Shown one piece after another: positions 1-10,235 of a stretch of DNA of 32,807 nucleotides. Origin of the DNA: Nannocystaceae bacterium (lineage in GTDB: Bacteria; Myxococcota_A; Polyangia; Nannocystales; Nannocystaceae). Below the pieces are notes generated by a model. It did no database searches and had not been told where the DNA came from. It was given only the letters and a program-made list of their open reading frames with translations. The translations under genes were made by a program, and so were the position numbers. The stretch spans positions 1-32,807 of the forward strand of contig JAIBBS010000094.1 of assembly GCA_019694555.1 (NCBI GenBank). Reading direction: 5' to 3'. The number at the start of each line of letters is the position of its first letter. The first letter of the stretch is position 1.

Positions 1-2
1 AC

Positions 3-1583
3 GACGCGCGCCGTTGTCTCGAGCGGGCGCACGCCCAGCGCGTGGCCCAGCTCGAGGCGCTGCGCGAGGCCGCCGAGCGCGACCCGAGCCAGACCGCCGC
101 GGCGCTGGCCGGGCTCGCCTCCGCGACCGCCTGCGACGAGGCGGCGTCGTGGTCGGATGCGTTCGCCCAGGCGCTCGCGCGCGCCCAGGCCCTGCGCGTC
201 GCCGGCGATCTGGTGCGTGCGCTCGACGAGCAGGCCCACGCCGACGCGGTGCTGGGCGAGGCCTCGGCGCCCCGTGAGCGCGCCGCGTTGGCGGGCGAGC
301 GCGCGCGCGTGCTCGGCGAGCTCGGCGATGCCGGCCGCATCGACGCCGCGATCGCGTGGTTCGTCGCCGCCGAGCGTGCCGCCGATGCCGACGCGGCCGC
401 ACGCGCCGCGGCGATGACGACCAGCTGGGTGCTCGAGCAACACGCCGATCTCGACCTTGCCCGCACCTGGCTCGCGCGCGCGCACAGCAGCTCGCAGCGC
501 GCCGGCGCCACGCCGCAGCTGCGCGCCCACGTCGCCATCGCCGAGGCCGCGCTCGCGTGGCGCGAGCGACGGGCAGACGACGCCACCGGTGCCGCACGGA
601 ACGCGGTCACGCTGGCGCGCTCGGCCGGTGACGTGGAGCTCGAGGCGCTCGCGGCCAGCCACCTGGGCGTGACGCTCGCGCGGCAGGGTCGCATCGCGGA
701 GTCGATCACCGTGTTCGAGGCGCAGCGCGCCGCGCTCGAGTCGCGCGTGGGCCCCACGCACCCGCGCATGGTCGCGGTGCTGCTCAACCTCGGAGCGAGC
801 CTCACCACCGCCGGTCGCCACGACGAGGCGCTGTCGAGCTTCGCGCGCGCGCGCGATCTCATCGAGCAGCGGCGTGGTCCCGACGCGCCCGAGCTCGCGC
901 GAGTCGAGCACAACCTCGCCGCGACCGAGCTGTTCCGCGAGAACCCGCAACGCGCGGCGTACCACGCCGCGCGCGCGGTGGCGCTGTCGGAGGGCGGCAA
1001 CGTGCCGCTGCACATCGGCGCGCTGCACCACCTGGGCATGGCGCTCGTCGCGACCGACCGCGCGGCCGAGGCCGAGGCCATCGCGTGGCGTGGCGCCGCG
1101 ATCGTCGATCAGAGCTACGGCGCCGAGCACCGCTTCGCCGCCGACTTCCTCGAGCTCGCAGGCGACGCTGCGATCGCGCGCGGCGACACCCAACGCGGCG
1201 CCGCGCTGCACCAGCGTGCGTTCGCGCTGGCGCAGGTGCTGCAGCCCGACCCGATGCGGCTCGCCGCGCTGGGCACCAAGGTCGCGGTCGATCGCATTGC
1301 TGCAGGCGACGACGACGGCGGCGACGCGCTGCTGGCCGCGTGGCTCGGTCGGCTCGAGGCCGGCAACCCTCGGCTCGCGCGTGCGGCCCTGCGCGCGCTG
1401 GCCGAGGCCTGGCTGACGCGCGGCCAGCCGTGCGCCGCGGCGATCTATGCCGACCGCATCGTCGGCGGCGCCGATCCGGCGAGCGCGATCTCGCTGCGCG
1501 CGCGCGCACACGAGCGCTGCGGCGTGGCGCCGGCCTACGCCCGCGCACTGCAGCAGCGCGCATCGGAGCCCAGCGGGCGCTGA
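3..1583 (+). CDS. TPR-repeat protein, 5'-truncated; probable C-terminal sensor part of a Ser/Thr protein kinase
   Basis: The reading frame is open to the left edge, so the true start lies outside the window; the GTG at 42 is only the first start-like codon inside it. The 520 or so visible residues are almost entirely alpha-helical with repeated Ala/Leu/Arg-rich helix pairs, as in tetratricopeptide (TPR) arrays; segments around 640-1000 read like TPR_12 pairs (GRxxEAL, NLGxxL, GPxxPxxA patterns). The first visible residues contain CLERAHAQ followed by two Ala-rich helices and a second Cys, a layout I know from the junction between the kinase domain and TPR tail of myxobacterial Ser/Thr kinases. 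No kinase motif is visible, so kinase membership is inference. The tail would act in protein-protein contacts or signal sensing in the cytoplasm. It ends at TGA and converges with the lipoprotein gene at 1680. Confidence 0.75.
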   Translation, partial: DARRCLERAHAQRVAQLEALREAAERDPSQTAAALAGLASATACDEAASWSDAFAQALARAQALRVAGDLVRALDEQAHADAVLGEASAPRERAALAGERARVLGELGDAGRIDAAIAWFVAAERAADADAAARAAAMTTSWVLEQHADLDLARTWLARAHSSSQRAGATPQLRAHVAIAEAALAWRERRADDATGAARNAVTLARSAGDVELEALAASHLGVTLARQGRIAESITVFEAQRAALESRVGPTHPRMVAVLLNLGASLTTAGRHDEALSSFARARDLIEQRRGPDAPELARVEHNLAATELFRENPQRAAYHAARAVALSEGGNVPLHIGALHHLGMALVATDRAAEAEAIAWRGAAIVDQSYGAEHRFAADFLELAGDAAIARGDTQRGAALHQRAFALAQVLQPDPMRLAALGTKVAVDRIAAGDDDGGDALLAAWLGRLEAGNPRLARAALRALAEAWLTRGQPCAAAIYADRIVGGADPASAISLRARAHERCGVAPAYARALQQRASEPSGR

Positions 1584-1614
1584 GCGACGCGAAGGGAAGG
1601 TGAGGGGCCGTGAG

Positions 1615-1655
1615 TGTTACCCATGTCCCCGGTCTGATCTGTCACCCATGTTCGC
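1615..1655. repeat. Imperfect direct repeat resembling an IS481-family end (relic)
   Basis: Two copies of a 16-bp word, TGTTACCCATGTCCCC at 1615-1630 and TGTCACCCATGTTCGC at 1640-1655, stand 25 bp apart (start to start) in the gap between two convergent genes, followed by a GGACAGACC stretch. Paired TGTTACCCATGT words separated by GGTCTGATC are, from memory, typical of the terminal and subterminal repeats of IS481-type elements. No transposase is present nearby, so this would be a solo end or degraded remnant. Assignment is by recall only. Confidence 0.4.
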
Positions 1656-1679
1656 GCTGGACAGACCGAGCCCTCGCGC

Positions 1680-3656
1680 TCACGGCAGCGCCTGCTGCAT
1701 GTACGTCTCGATGAAGCTGCGGCGGTTGGTGTCGGTGGCCTCGCCGCGGTTCTTGCCGAAGGCGTAGCTGACGAAGCCGGCGAAGCCGAGCCCGCGTGCG
1801 GCCTCCGCCCGCGCGACGATGACCTTGCGCCATTGCGTCGGCGTGACGCCGGCGCGACCGAAGTCCTCGTCGCGGGTCTGGCCGAAGTGCTCGATCAACA
1901 TCAGGCGATCGAGCGGGACCCCGCGCGCCTGGTAGCGATCGATGCTCTGCTGGTAGCGCGCACGCATGCTCGCGACCGAGTAGTTCATCGCCACGCCACG
2001 GCGGCCGCTGACGTACGACTCGACCGCGATGAAGGCGTAGCGCTGCAGCCGGTTCCACGGCATGCTGGGGTCGTCGGTGTCCTCGCCGGGGATGCGGAAC
2101 GGCGAGGCCAACACGATGCGGTGGCCGAGGTCGTTCTTGAGCGCGGCCATGGTCTGCACCACCCACGTGCGGTACGACGGATCGTTGCGCCACCGCGACT
2201 TCGAGATCTCGTTGATCACGATGAAGCGCGGCACCGTGCCGAAGTGATCGGCGGCGCGCCGGTGGATGCGGCACGCGGCCTCGGCCGGGGTCAGCGTCGC
2301 GGCGCCGGTGCAGGAGTCCTCCACCGCCGTGCCCGGCTGCAGCCAGGTGAACTCGTTGTAGTAGTAGGCGATGCCGTTGCCGGCGTCGGCGATCTGCTGC
2401 GCGTGGCCGTCGGTGCCGACCGCGACGTAGTGCGCGGGGCCGCCGTTGAGCAGATCGAAGTACGCCTGCGAGAAGCACTGGTTGTAGTCGACGTCGTCCC
2501 ACGGCCGCGTCGTGTCCTTGGTCGGGCACTTGCCCTGCGCGGTGGTCTGGCCCTGCATCACCGCGACGTCGAAGCGCAGCGCCGCATCGGCGGCGCGCGG
2601 CGAGCCATCGCTGGCGAACGCATCGCCGTCGGCCTCGCCGGCCATCGCGGTGCCGTTGCCCAGGCACAGCGAGCGCTCCTGCGCGGCGCCGTCGCCGTCG
2701 GTGTCCATCTCGAGGCACTGGACCCGGCGCACCGCGACGTGATCGCTGCCGCCGCCGGCCCAGTCACCGAGCACGTAGTCGTCCTCGGCCTCACCGTTGC
2801 CGTAGCACATCGTCGTCTCCGACGAGCCGCCATCGCCGGCGAGATCGATCAGCAGACAGTTGTCCCGGCGGATCACCAGCTCGTCGATGCCGTTGCCGTC
2901 CCAGTCGCCCACGAGATACTGCTGTTCGAGCTCGCCGTCGCCGTAGCAGACCTCGCGCTCGTGGTGCACCGGATCGTCGTCGAGGTCGAGGTACGCACAG
3001 CTGCCGCGCCGCACCGCGACGGTGTCGCGGCCGTCGGCGTTCCAGTCGCCCACCAGATACTGGTCCTCGTCGTTGCCGTTGCCATAGCAGTAGCTCGACT
3101 CTTCGACGCCGCCGTCACCGGCGACGTCCATCACGATGCAGTTGCTGCGGCGGACCGCGAGCTCGTCGTCGCCGTCGCCGTCCCAGTCGCCCACCAGGTA
3201 CTCGTCCTCGCCGTCGCCGTTGCCGTAGCAGAGCTCGCGCTCGGCCTGGCTGCCGTCGCCGTCGGTGTCCATGTACACGCAGCCGTCGCGACGCACCGCG
3301 AGGTCGTCGTCGCCGTCGCCGTCCCAGTCGCCCACGAGGTACTCGTCCTCGAGCACGCCCGCGGGCAGCTCGACGCCGCCGCCACCATCGGGTTCGCCGC
3401 CGGACCCGTCACCGCCGTCGCCCTCGGAGTCGCTGTCGGCGGGTTCGTCGTCGGGCAGCGGCGGCGGCGGCGGGAGCTCGACGCAACCCAGGCACGGATC
3501 GCCGGCTTCGATCGCGAGCTGCGAGCCGTTGGGATCGACCTCGACGACCTCGTCCTCCTCACCGTCGCCGTCGCGCGACGCGAGCTCGTCGTCGAGCCCG
3601 AGGTAGCAGCCGCTGAGCAAGCACAGCAGTCCCGTGATCCGTCGCGCGCGCGTCAT
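1680..3656 (-). CDS. Lipoprotein with five FG-GAP-like repeats and a glycoside-hydrolase-like C-terminal domain
   Basis: The 658-residue protein starts at the ATG at 3656, chosen because GGGGGGAG lies just upstream and the N-terminus becomes a classic lipoprotein signal (RRITGLLCLLSGC, lipidated Cys17); an upstream start at 3698 would bury the signal. An acidic Gly/Pro-rich linker follows, then five tandem repeats of about 47 residues, each with YLVGDWDGDG, D-LAVRR and CYGNG-like words, similar to FG-GAP/VCBS calcium-binding propeller blades. The last 310 residues look like a TIM-barrel carbohydrate hydrolase: VINEIS and LIEHFGQ end predicted strands and could carry the two catalytic acids, and the tail has GFAGFVSYAFG. 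The glycosidase reading is inference from layout, not a recognised family match. It lies 57 bp downstream of a sigma-factor gene on the same strand and may be co-transcribed with it. Confidence 0.8.
   Translation of the reverse strand: MTRARRITGLLCLLSGCYLGLDDELASRDGDGEEDEVVEVDPNGSQLAIEAGDPCLGCVELPPPPPLPDDEPADSDSEGDGGDGSGGEPDGGGGVELPAGVLEDEYLVGDWDGDGDDDLAVRRDGCVYMDTDGDGSQAERELCYGNGDGEDEYLVGDWDGDGDDELAVRRSNCIVMDVAGDGGVEESSYCYGNGNDEDQYLVGDWNADGRDTVAVRRGSCAYLDLDDDPVHHEREVCYGDGELEQQYLVGDWDGNGIDELVIRRDNCLLIDLAGDGGSSETTMCYGNGEAEDDYVLGDWAGGGSDHVAVRRVQCLEMDTDGDGAAQERSLCLGNGTAMAGEADGDAFASDGSPRAADAALRFDVAVMQGQTTAQGKCPTKDTTRPWDDVDYNQCFSQAYFDLLNGGPAHYVAVGTDGHAQQIADAGNGIAYYYNEFTWLQPGTAVEDSCTGAATLTPAEAACRIHRRAADHFGTVPRFIVINEISKSRWRNDPSYRTWVVQTMAALKNDLGHRIVLASPFRIPGEDTDDPSMPWNRLQRYAFIAVESYVSGRRGVAMNYSVASMRARYQQSIDRYQARGVPLDRLMLIEHFGQTRDEDFGRAGVTPTQWRKVIVARAEAARGLGFAGFVSYAFGKNRGEATDTNRRSFIETYMQQALP
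2646..3350 (-). repeat. Five tandem ~141-bp coding repeats (FG-GAP-like blades)
   Basis: Five head-to-tail units of 46-48 codons encode the blade-like repeats of the lipoprotein. The words GTCGCCGTCCCAGTCGCC (antisense of GDWDGDGD) recur with the unit spacing. Copies 1 and 2 are closest; copy 5 has lost most of the acidic loop (GDWAGGGSD), suggesting older divergence at the end next to the catalytic-like domain. Confidence 0.8.
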
Positions 3657-3713
3657 GCCGACTCCCCCCATCCACGGGACGATGCGGGCGCGCGCCATGG
3701 GACATGGAAATCG

Positions 3714-4610
3714 TCAGATCCCGGTTTCGTGGCCGTCTGCGCGGCTCTGCAGGGCAACCGAGAGCCCGAGCTCGAGCCGGCTCGCGACCCACCGCAGCGC
3801 GCTTCCGAGCTCGTTCGCGCCGGTCCCGAGCTCGGCCTGCATGCTGGCGCACACCGACTGCAGCACGCGCTCGCGCGCCTGATCGAGCCACCGCGACACC
3901 GTGCGGCGGTCGACCCGGTGCAGCGCCGCGAGCTCGACGATGCGCACCCGCTGCAGCAACGTCTGCCGCAGCAGGTTGCGTTCGCGCGGATCGAGCTCGG
4001 CCAGCGCCTTTGCGAGCGCGCGCTCGAACGGCGCACGGAAGTCGGCGCGCAGCTGCTCGAGCTCGGGATCGTCGGCCGCGACCGCATGCTCGAGCGCGCC
4101 GTCGTCCCGCCGCGCTTGCCGACGCACGTGCACGCGCGTGCCGTCGAGCGCCGCGCGGCGCGACGCGACCGCCAACCAGCTCGACAGCGGCGCGCGCCCG
4201 GCATACTCGCCGATCCGCGGCGAGGCCCCGGTGAGCAGGCGGATGCGCACGCGCTGCGCGGCATCGTCGGCGTCGCCGGGGCTCGCCGACGCACGCTCGG
4301 CGTGCTCGCGCAGCTGCGGACCGTGCAGGCGCTCGAACGCCACCAGTGCGGCCGCGTCCCCGTGCGCACACGCGCACGCGAGCCACAGATCCGCCGCGTG
4401 CAGCTTCGCCAGCGTTTCCGCGATCGCCTGCGGCGGCGGCTGCGGCAGCGTGCGCACGATCTGCTGCAGCAGCGCGTCGTCGTCGAGCTGCAGGCGCGGC
4501 CAGCTCTCGCGCGCCCGCGCGAACACTCCGTCGAGCGCCGCTGCGACCTCGTCGCTGTCCCACCGCGGGCACTGGGCCAGCCCCGCGAAGCGGCGCGCAC
4601 GGCTCGACAC
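3714..4610 (-). CDS. Sigma-70 family RNA polymerase sigma factor (myxobacterial-type, ECF-like)
   Basis: The C-terminal third carries a sigma region 4: LAELDPRERNLLRQTLL followed by a helix-turn-helix (IVELAALHRVDRRTVSRWLDQAR) that would contact the -35 element. Upstream, a DLWLACACAHGD segment and a GEYAGRAPLSSWL segment match the region-2-like part of a sigma-factor group common in Myxococcota. Predicted length is about 298 residues from the GTG at 4610. That start is uncertain: no clear ribosome site precedes it, a GTG at 4646 is also possible, and the frame stays open to 4916, which would overlap the divergent acyl-CoA ligase gene. No anti-sigma gene is adjacent, so how it is controlled cannot be read from the context. 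The lipoprotein gene immediately downstream is the obvious candidate for co-transcription or regulation (inference). Confidence 0.8.
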   Translation of the reverse strand: MSSRARRFAGLAQCPRWDSDEVAAALDGVFARARESWPRLQLDDDALLQQIVRTLPQPPPQAIAETLAKLHAADLWLACACAHGDAAALVAFERLHGPQLREHAERASASPGDADDAAQRVRIRLLTGASPRIGEYAGRAPLSSWLAVASRRAALDGTRVHVRRQARRDDGALEHAVAADDPELEQLRADFRAPFERALAKALAELDPRERNLLRQTLLQRVRIVELAALHRVDRRTVSRWLDQARERVLQSVCASMQAELGTGANELGSALRWVASRLELGLSVALQSRADGHETGI

Positions 4611-4770
4611 CGCACGAGCATGCCAAAGCCCGACGCGACCGACCACCCGCGCAGCGCGTGCGCGCCTCCGTGCAACCTTCGCGTGATGCGTAGCACGCTG
4701 CGACCGCCATGCTGTCGCTGGGGCGCCGCATCCGAAGCGGTGGGGTCCCAGCGAGGGTGCAGCGACGATC
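4611..4770. promoter_or_regulatory. Divergent intergenic region between sigma factor and acyl-CoA ligase operon
   Basis: This 160-bp gap must contain the promoter of the rightward five-gene operon and, unless the sigma gene starts further upstream, that of the sigma gene. I see no convincing -35/-10 pair. The rightward ATG at 4771 has only a weak GAGGGTG at about 12-18 bp upstream. Confidence 0.4.
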
Positions 4771-6524
<1,754 letters not shown>

Positions 6525-6528
<4 letters not shown>

Positions 6529-7502
6529 CCACGCTCGACCGCGAGCCTGCGCTGCAGCGGCTGCACGAGATGGTGCGGATGCGCCGCTTCGAGGAGAAGA
6601 CCGCGGAGCTGTACAGCGACGGCAAGATCCGCGGCTTCCTGCACCTGTACGTCGGCGAGGAGGCCATCGCGGCGGGGTTGATGCCGCTTCTGGGTGCGCA
6701 GGACAACGTGGTCTCGACCTACCGCGAACACGGGCACGCGCTCGCGCGCGGGGTCACGGCGCGCGCGGTCATGGCCGAGATGTTCGGTCGCGTCGACGGT
6801 TGCAGCCGCGGCCGCGGCGGCTCGATGCACCTGTTCTCGACGGCGCACCGCTTCTGGGGCGGCAACGCCATCGTCGCGGGCGGGTTGCCGCTCGCGGTCG
6901 GACTCGCGCTGGCCGACGCGATGCGAGGCCGTAGCGCGGTCACGGTGTGCTTCTTCGGCGACGGCGCGGTCGCGGAGGGCGAGTTCCACGAGTCGCTCAA
7001 CCTGGCGGCGCTGTGGCGCCTGCCGGTGCTGTTCGCGTGCGAGAACAACCAGTACGCGATGGGCACCGCGCTCGAGCGCTACGCGGCCCAGCCCGATCCA
7101 TGCCGCAAGGCCGAGGCCCTGGGCGTGCCCGCGCGCCGCGTCGACGGCATGGACGTCGAGGCGGTCTCGCAGGCCAGCGCCGAGCTGATCGCCGCGGTGC
7201 GCGAGGGTCAGGGCCCGCGCTTCGTCGAGTTCGCGACCTACCGCTTCCGCGCGCACTCGATGTTCGACGCGCAGCTGTACCGCAGCAAGGACGAGGTCGA
7301 GCGCTGGCGCGAACGCGACCCGATCGCGTCGTTCGAGGCGCGGCTGCGCCAGCGCGGCTGGATCGACGATGCCGCACGCGCGGCGATCGACGCCGCGGTC
7401 GCGAGCGAGGTCGACGACGCGGTCGCCTTCGCCGACGCCAGCCCGTGGGAACCGGTCGAGCAGCTGCTGCGCGACGTCACCACCCCGAGGGCAGCGCCAT
7501 GA
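6525..7502 (+). CDS. 2-oxoacid (pyruvate/acetoin-type) dehydrogenase E1 component, alpha subunit
   Basis: The 325-residue protein is the thiamine-diphosphate-binding half of a heterotetrameric E1 that decarboxylates a 2-oxoacid (or cleaves acetoin) and passes the acyl group to the lipoyl arm of E2. It shows the early MVRMRRFEEK and YVGEEAIAAG words, STYREHGHALARG, the RGRGGSMHLF stretch and the ThDP motif beginning FFGDGAVAEGEFHESLN and ending CENNQYAMGT (about residues 143-180). The RFRAHSMFD segment fits the E1 phosphorylation-loop/lipoyl-contact region. Length is usual for the short bacterial alpha subunits. Start ATG overlaps the ligase stop as ATGA, and its own stop overlaps the beta start in the same way, so the three are translationally coupled. 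Substrate cannot be decided: pyruvate, acetoin and branched 2-oxoacid enzymes share these motifs. Confidence 0.93.
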
Positions 7503-8479
7503 CGACGATCACGTATCGCGAGGCCGTACGCGCGGCGCTGGTCGACGCGCTGCAACGCGACGACCGTGTGTTCCTGGTCGGCGAGGACGTCGGCCGCTAC
7601 GGCGGCACCTATGCCGTCAGTCGCGGCCTGCTCGAGCAGTTCGGACCCGAGCGCATCCGCGATGCACCGCTGTCGGAGTCGGCGTTCGTGGGTGCGGGCA
7701 TCGGCGCCGCGATCGGCGGCATGCGTCCGATCGTCGAGATCATGTCGGTCAACTTCAGCATGCTCGCGCTGGATCAGATCGTGAACACCGCCGCGACGCT
7801 GCGACACATGTCGGGCGGTCAGGTGTCGGTGCCGCTGGTGATCCGCATGGCGACCGGTGCCGGCGCCCAGCTGGCTGCGCAGCACTCGCACAGCCTCGAG
7901 GTCTGGTACGCGCACGTGCCCGGCCTGCGCGTGGTCGCGCCGGCGACCCTCGCGGACGCGCGCGGCATGCTGTGGAGCGCGCTGCAGGATCCCGATCCGG
8001 TGATCGTGTTCGAGCACGTCGCGCTGTACAACGACAAGGGTGAGCTGCCCGAAGGCGCCGGCGCGGTCGATCTCGATCGCGCGGCGGTGCGACGGCCCGG
8101 GCGCGACGTCACGCTGATCACGTACGGCGGCAGCCTGCCCAAGGTGCTCGCGGCGGCGCAGACCCTGGCCGAGCGCGGCGTCGAGGCCGAGGTCGTCGAT
8201 CTGCGATCGCTGCGACCGCTCGACGACGCCACGATCACGGCCTCGGTGCGCCGCACCCACCGCGCCGTGCTGGTGGACGAGGGCTGGCGCAGCTGCAGCC
8301 TCGCGGCCGAGATCTCGGCACGACTGATGGAACAGTGCCTCTACGATCTCGAGGCCCCGGTCGCGCGCGTGTGCTCCGAGGAGGTGCCGATCCCGTATCC
8401 GCGGCACCTCGAGCAGGCCGCGCTGCCGCAACCCGAGCGCATCGTCGCGGCCGCGCTCGCGACCATGGGAGGCCGCTGA
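7499..8479 (+). CDS. 2-oxoacid (pyruvate/acetoin-type) dehydrogenase E1 component, beta subunit
   Basis: This 326-residue transketolase-like subunit pairs with the preceding alpha subunit to complete the E1 active site. Recognisable segments are ITYREAVRAAL at the N-terminus, VFLVGEDVGRYGGTY, RIRDAPLSESAFVGAGIGAA, the Pyr-domain segment with QIVNTAATLRHMSGGQ, the AAQHSHSLEVWYAHVPGLRV loop and the C-terminal VDLRSLRPLDDATI and VDEGWRSCSLAAEI words. The ATG at 7499 is chosen because it begins the conserved N-terminus and overlaps the alpha stop by 4 bp; the frame is open further upstream but only as a shadow of the alpha gene. Its TGA shares one base with the ATG of the E2 gene (TGATG). Confidence 0.93.
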   Translation: MTTITYREAVRAALVDALQRDDRVFLVGEDVGRYGGTYAVSRGLLEQFGPERIRDAPLSESAFVGAGIGAAIGGMRPIVEIMSVNFSMLALDQIVNTAATLRHMSGGQVSVPLVIRMATGAGAQLAAQHSHSLEVWYAHVPGLRVVAPATLADARGMLWSALQDPDPVIVFEHVALYNDKGELPEGAGAVDLDRAAVRRPGRDVTLITYGGSLPKVLAAAQTLAERGVEAEVVDLRSLRPLDDATITASVRRTHRAVLVDEGWRSCSLAAEISARLMEQCLYDLEAPVARVCSEEVPIPYPRHLEQAALPQPERIVAAALATMGGR

Positions 8480-9591
8480 TGGCCGAGTTCCGCATGCCGT
8501 CGCTGGGCGCCGACATGGAGGCCGGCACGTTGGTGCAGTGGTTGGTGAAGCCCGGCGATCGCGTGCAGCGCGGCCAGGTGATCGCGGTGGTCGAGACGCA
8601 AAAGGGTGCGATCGACGTCGAGAGCTTCGAGGGCGGCGTGGTCGAGGCGCTGCTGGTCGAGCCCGGTACCGAGGTCCCGGTGGGCACCACGCTCGCGCGG
8701 CTGCACGACGACGGCGACGCGCGGCCGGTCGCGACGCCGGTCGTCGCGGCACCTGCGGCGACGTCGACGCCCGCGCCCGCCAGCACCGCGACCGCACGCG
8801 TGTCGCCACGCGCACGCAAGCGCGCGAGCGAGCTCGGCGTCGACGTGCACGCGTTGGTCGGCACCGGGCCCGACGGTGCGATCACGACCGACGACGTCGA
8901 GCGCGCCGCGGGCAGCAAACCCTCGCCGGCCGACGGCATGCGTCAGGCCATCGCGGCGGCGATGAGCCGCTCGAAGCGCGAGATCCCGCATTACTACTTG
9001 TGGCACGCGATCGACCTCGAGCCCGCGCTGCAGTGGATGGAGGCCGGCAACGAACGTCTGCCGATCGCGGCGCGGTTGCTGCCCGCGGTGCTGCTGCTGC
9101 GCGCGGTCGCGGTCGCGGTGAAACAGCTGCCCGAGTTCGGCAGCGCGTGGGTCGACGGCCGCGCCGTGCCGCCGGCCGGCATCCACCTGGGCTTCGCGGT
9201 GTCGCTGCGCACCGGTGGACTGGTCAACCCCGCGATCCACGACTGCGAGCGCGGCACGCTGGCGGATCTGATGGAGCGGCTGCGCGATGTCACTGCACGC
9301 GCGCGCGCCGGCGGCCTGCGGGCATCCGAGTACGCCGACGGCGTGTTGACCGTCACGAGCCTGGGCGAGCTCGGCACCACCGGCGTGCTGGGTGTGATCC
9401 ATCCGCCGCAGACCGCGATCGTGGGCTTCGGCGCCATCACGCCGCGCGCGTGGGTGGTCGGCGACGCGGTCGTGCCCCGGCGCGTGGTCGAGGTGTCGTT
9501 GTCCGCCGATCACCGCGTGACCGACGGTGTGCGCGGCGCCGCCTTCCTGCGCACGATCGAGCGCGCGCTGCAGCATCCGGAGGACCTGTGA
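8479..9591 (+). CDS. 2-oxoacid dehydrogenase E2 (dihydrolipoamide acyltransferase)
   Basis: The 370-residue E2 has three parts. Residues 1-78 form a single lipoyl domain, with the lipoylated Lys expected at position 42 in VETQKGAIDVE; the usual ETDKA is replaced by ETQKG. An Ala/Pro/Thr-rich linker leads to a peripheral-subunit-binding domain (about 103-140, with SPRARKRASELGVD and GTGPDGAITTDDV). The catalytic domain (about 148-370) ends in SADHRVTDG, carrying the conserved catalytic His (about 345) and the HxxxDG motif. It transfers the acyl group from E1 via lipoyl to CoA and forms the core of the complex. The E2 is short, with one lipoyl domain and a compact core. No E3 lipoamide dehydrogenase is encoded in the window, so E3 must come from elsewhere. 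The stop overlaps the carrier-protein start as GTGA. Confidence 0.92.
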   Translation: MAEFRMPSLGADMEAGTLVQWLVKPGDRVQRGQVIAVVETQKGAIDVESFEGGVVEALLVEPGTEVPVGTTLARLHDDGDARPVATPVVAAPAATSTPAPASTATARVSPRARKRASELGVDVHALVGTGPDGAITTDDVERAAGSKPSPADGMRQAIAAAMSRSKREIPHYYLWHAIDLEPALQWMEAGNERLPIAARLLPAVLLLRAVAVAVKQLPEFGSAWVDGRAVPPAGIHLGFAVSLRTGGLVNPAIHDCERGTLADLMERLRDVTARARAGGLRASEYADGVLTVTSLGELGTTGVLGVIHPPQTAIVGFGAITPRAWVVGDAVVPRRVVEVSLSADHRVTDGVRGAAFLRTIERALQHPEDL

Positions 9592-9842
9592 CCGCAGACA
9601 CGACCAAGGCCGCGATCCTCACCCTGCTCGGCCGCATCACGCCGGACTCGGATCTTTCGCAGCTGCGCGGCGACGTGCCGCTGCGCGACGAGCTCGAGAT
9701 CGACTCGATGGATTTCCTCAACCTCTTGATCGCCGTCGCCGGCGAGCTGCACGTGGAGATCCCCGAGCGCGACTACGGCAAGGTGCTGAGCCTCGACGCG
9801 CTGGTGGCCTACGTCGACGCACGGCGCCCGCGCGCTGGCTGA
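9588..9842 (+). CDS. Acyl carrier protein-like phosphopantetheine-binding protein
   Basis: The 84-residue product has the four-helix carrier layout with a LEIDSMDFLNLL motif; Ser40 is the expected phosphopantetheine attachment site, in the DSxD/E context of acyl carrier proteins. The acidic helix II after it is of the type that binds partner enzymes. Start is GTG at 9588, overlapping the E2 stop by 4 bp, with CCGGAGGACC just upstream as ribosome site, so translation is coupled to E2. It is too close and too well coupled to be accidental: the dehydrogenase operon brings its own carrier. A dedicated carrier suggests that acyl groups from the ligase or E2 are moved to a pantetheine thiol for a special pathway; that is inference. 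No ketosynthase, phosphopantetheinyl transferase or other fatty-acid/polyketide gene is nearby. Confidence 0.88.
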   Translation: MTADTTKAAILTLLGRITPDSDLSQLRGDVPLRDELEIDSMDFLNLLIAVAGELHVEIPERDYGKVLSLDALVAYVDARRPRAG

Positions 9843-9854
9843 GCGGCCCGACGA

Positions 9855-10235
9855 TCAGCGCGGGTGCTGCGGCACGCCGTCGGCGATCTCGTAGTAGTCG
9901 CCCTTCTCCGACACGAAGATGTGCTTCTCGATGTGCGTGCCGGTGGCGCCGTCGAACGCGCCCATCGCCAGCGCGATCCAGTCGTGACCGATGGGATCGA
10001 AGAACATCGACGCGCCGCAGCGCGAGCAGAAGCCGCGCTGGACCTTGACCGACGAGCGGTACCAGGTCACGTGCTCGGCGCCGTGGATGGTGACCGCACT
10101 GCGCGGCATGTCGGTCGAGACGAAGTAGTGCCCCGAGTGCTTGCGGCACTGCGTGCAGTGGCATGCATCCGGCGGCTTCAGGGGCCCGGACACCTCGAAC
10201 CGCACCGCGCCGCACAGACAGGAACCGCTGAGCAT
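9855..10235 (-). CDS. GFA family (glutathione-dependent formaldehyde-activating enzyme-like) zinc protein
   Basis: The 126-residue protein contains the zinc-ligand pattern of the GFA/CENP-V fold: GSCLCGAV (Cys6, Cys8), CHCTQCRK (Cys25, Cys27, Cys30) and FCSRCGA (Cys70, Cys73), with the typical GSxLCGAVRFEV start and a FFDP word. Members named Gfa speed the reaction of formaldehyde with glutathione, but most relatives have no tested function, so only the fold is certain. The gene faces the dehydrogenase operon tail to tail with 12 bp between stops and is divergent from the next lipoprotein gene. Start ATG at 10235 gives the canonical N-terminus. Confidence 0.9.
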   Translation of the reverse strand: MLSGSCLCGAVRFEVSGPLKPPDACHCTQCRKHSGHYFVSTDMPRSAVTIHGAEHVTWYRSSVKVQRGFCSRCGASMFFDPIGHDWIALAMGAFDGATGTHIEKHIFVSEKGDYYEIADGVPQHPR

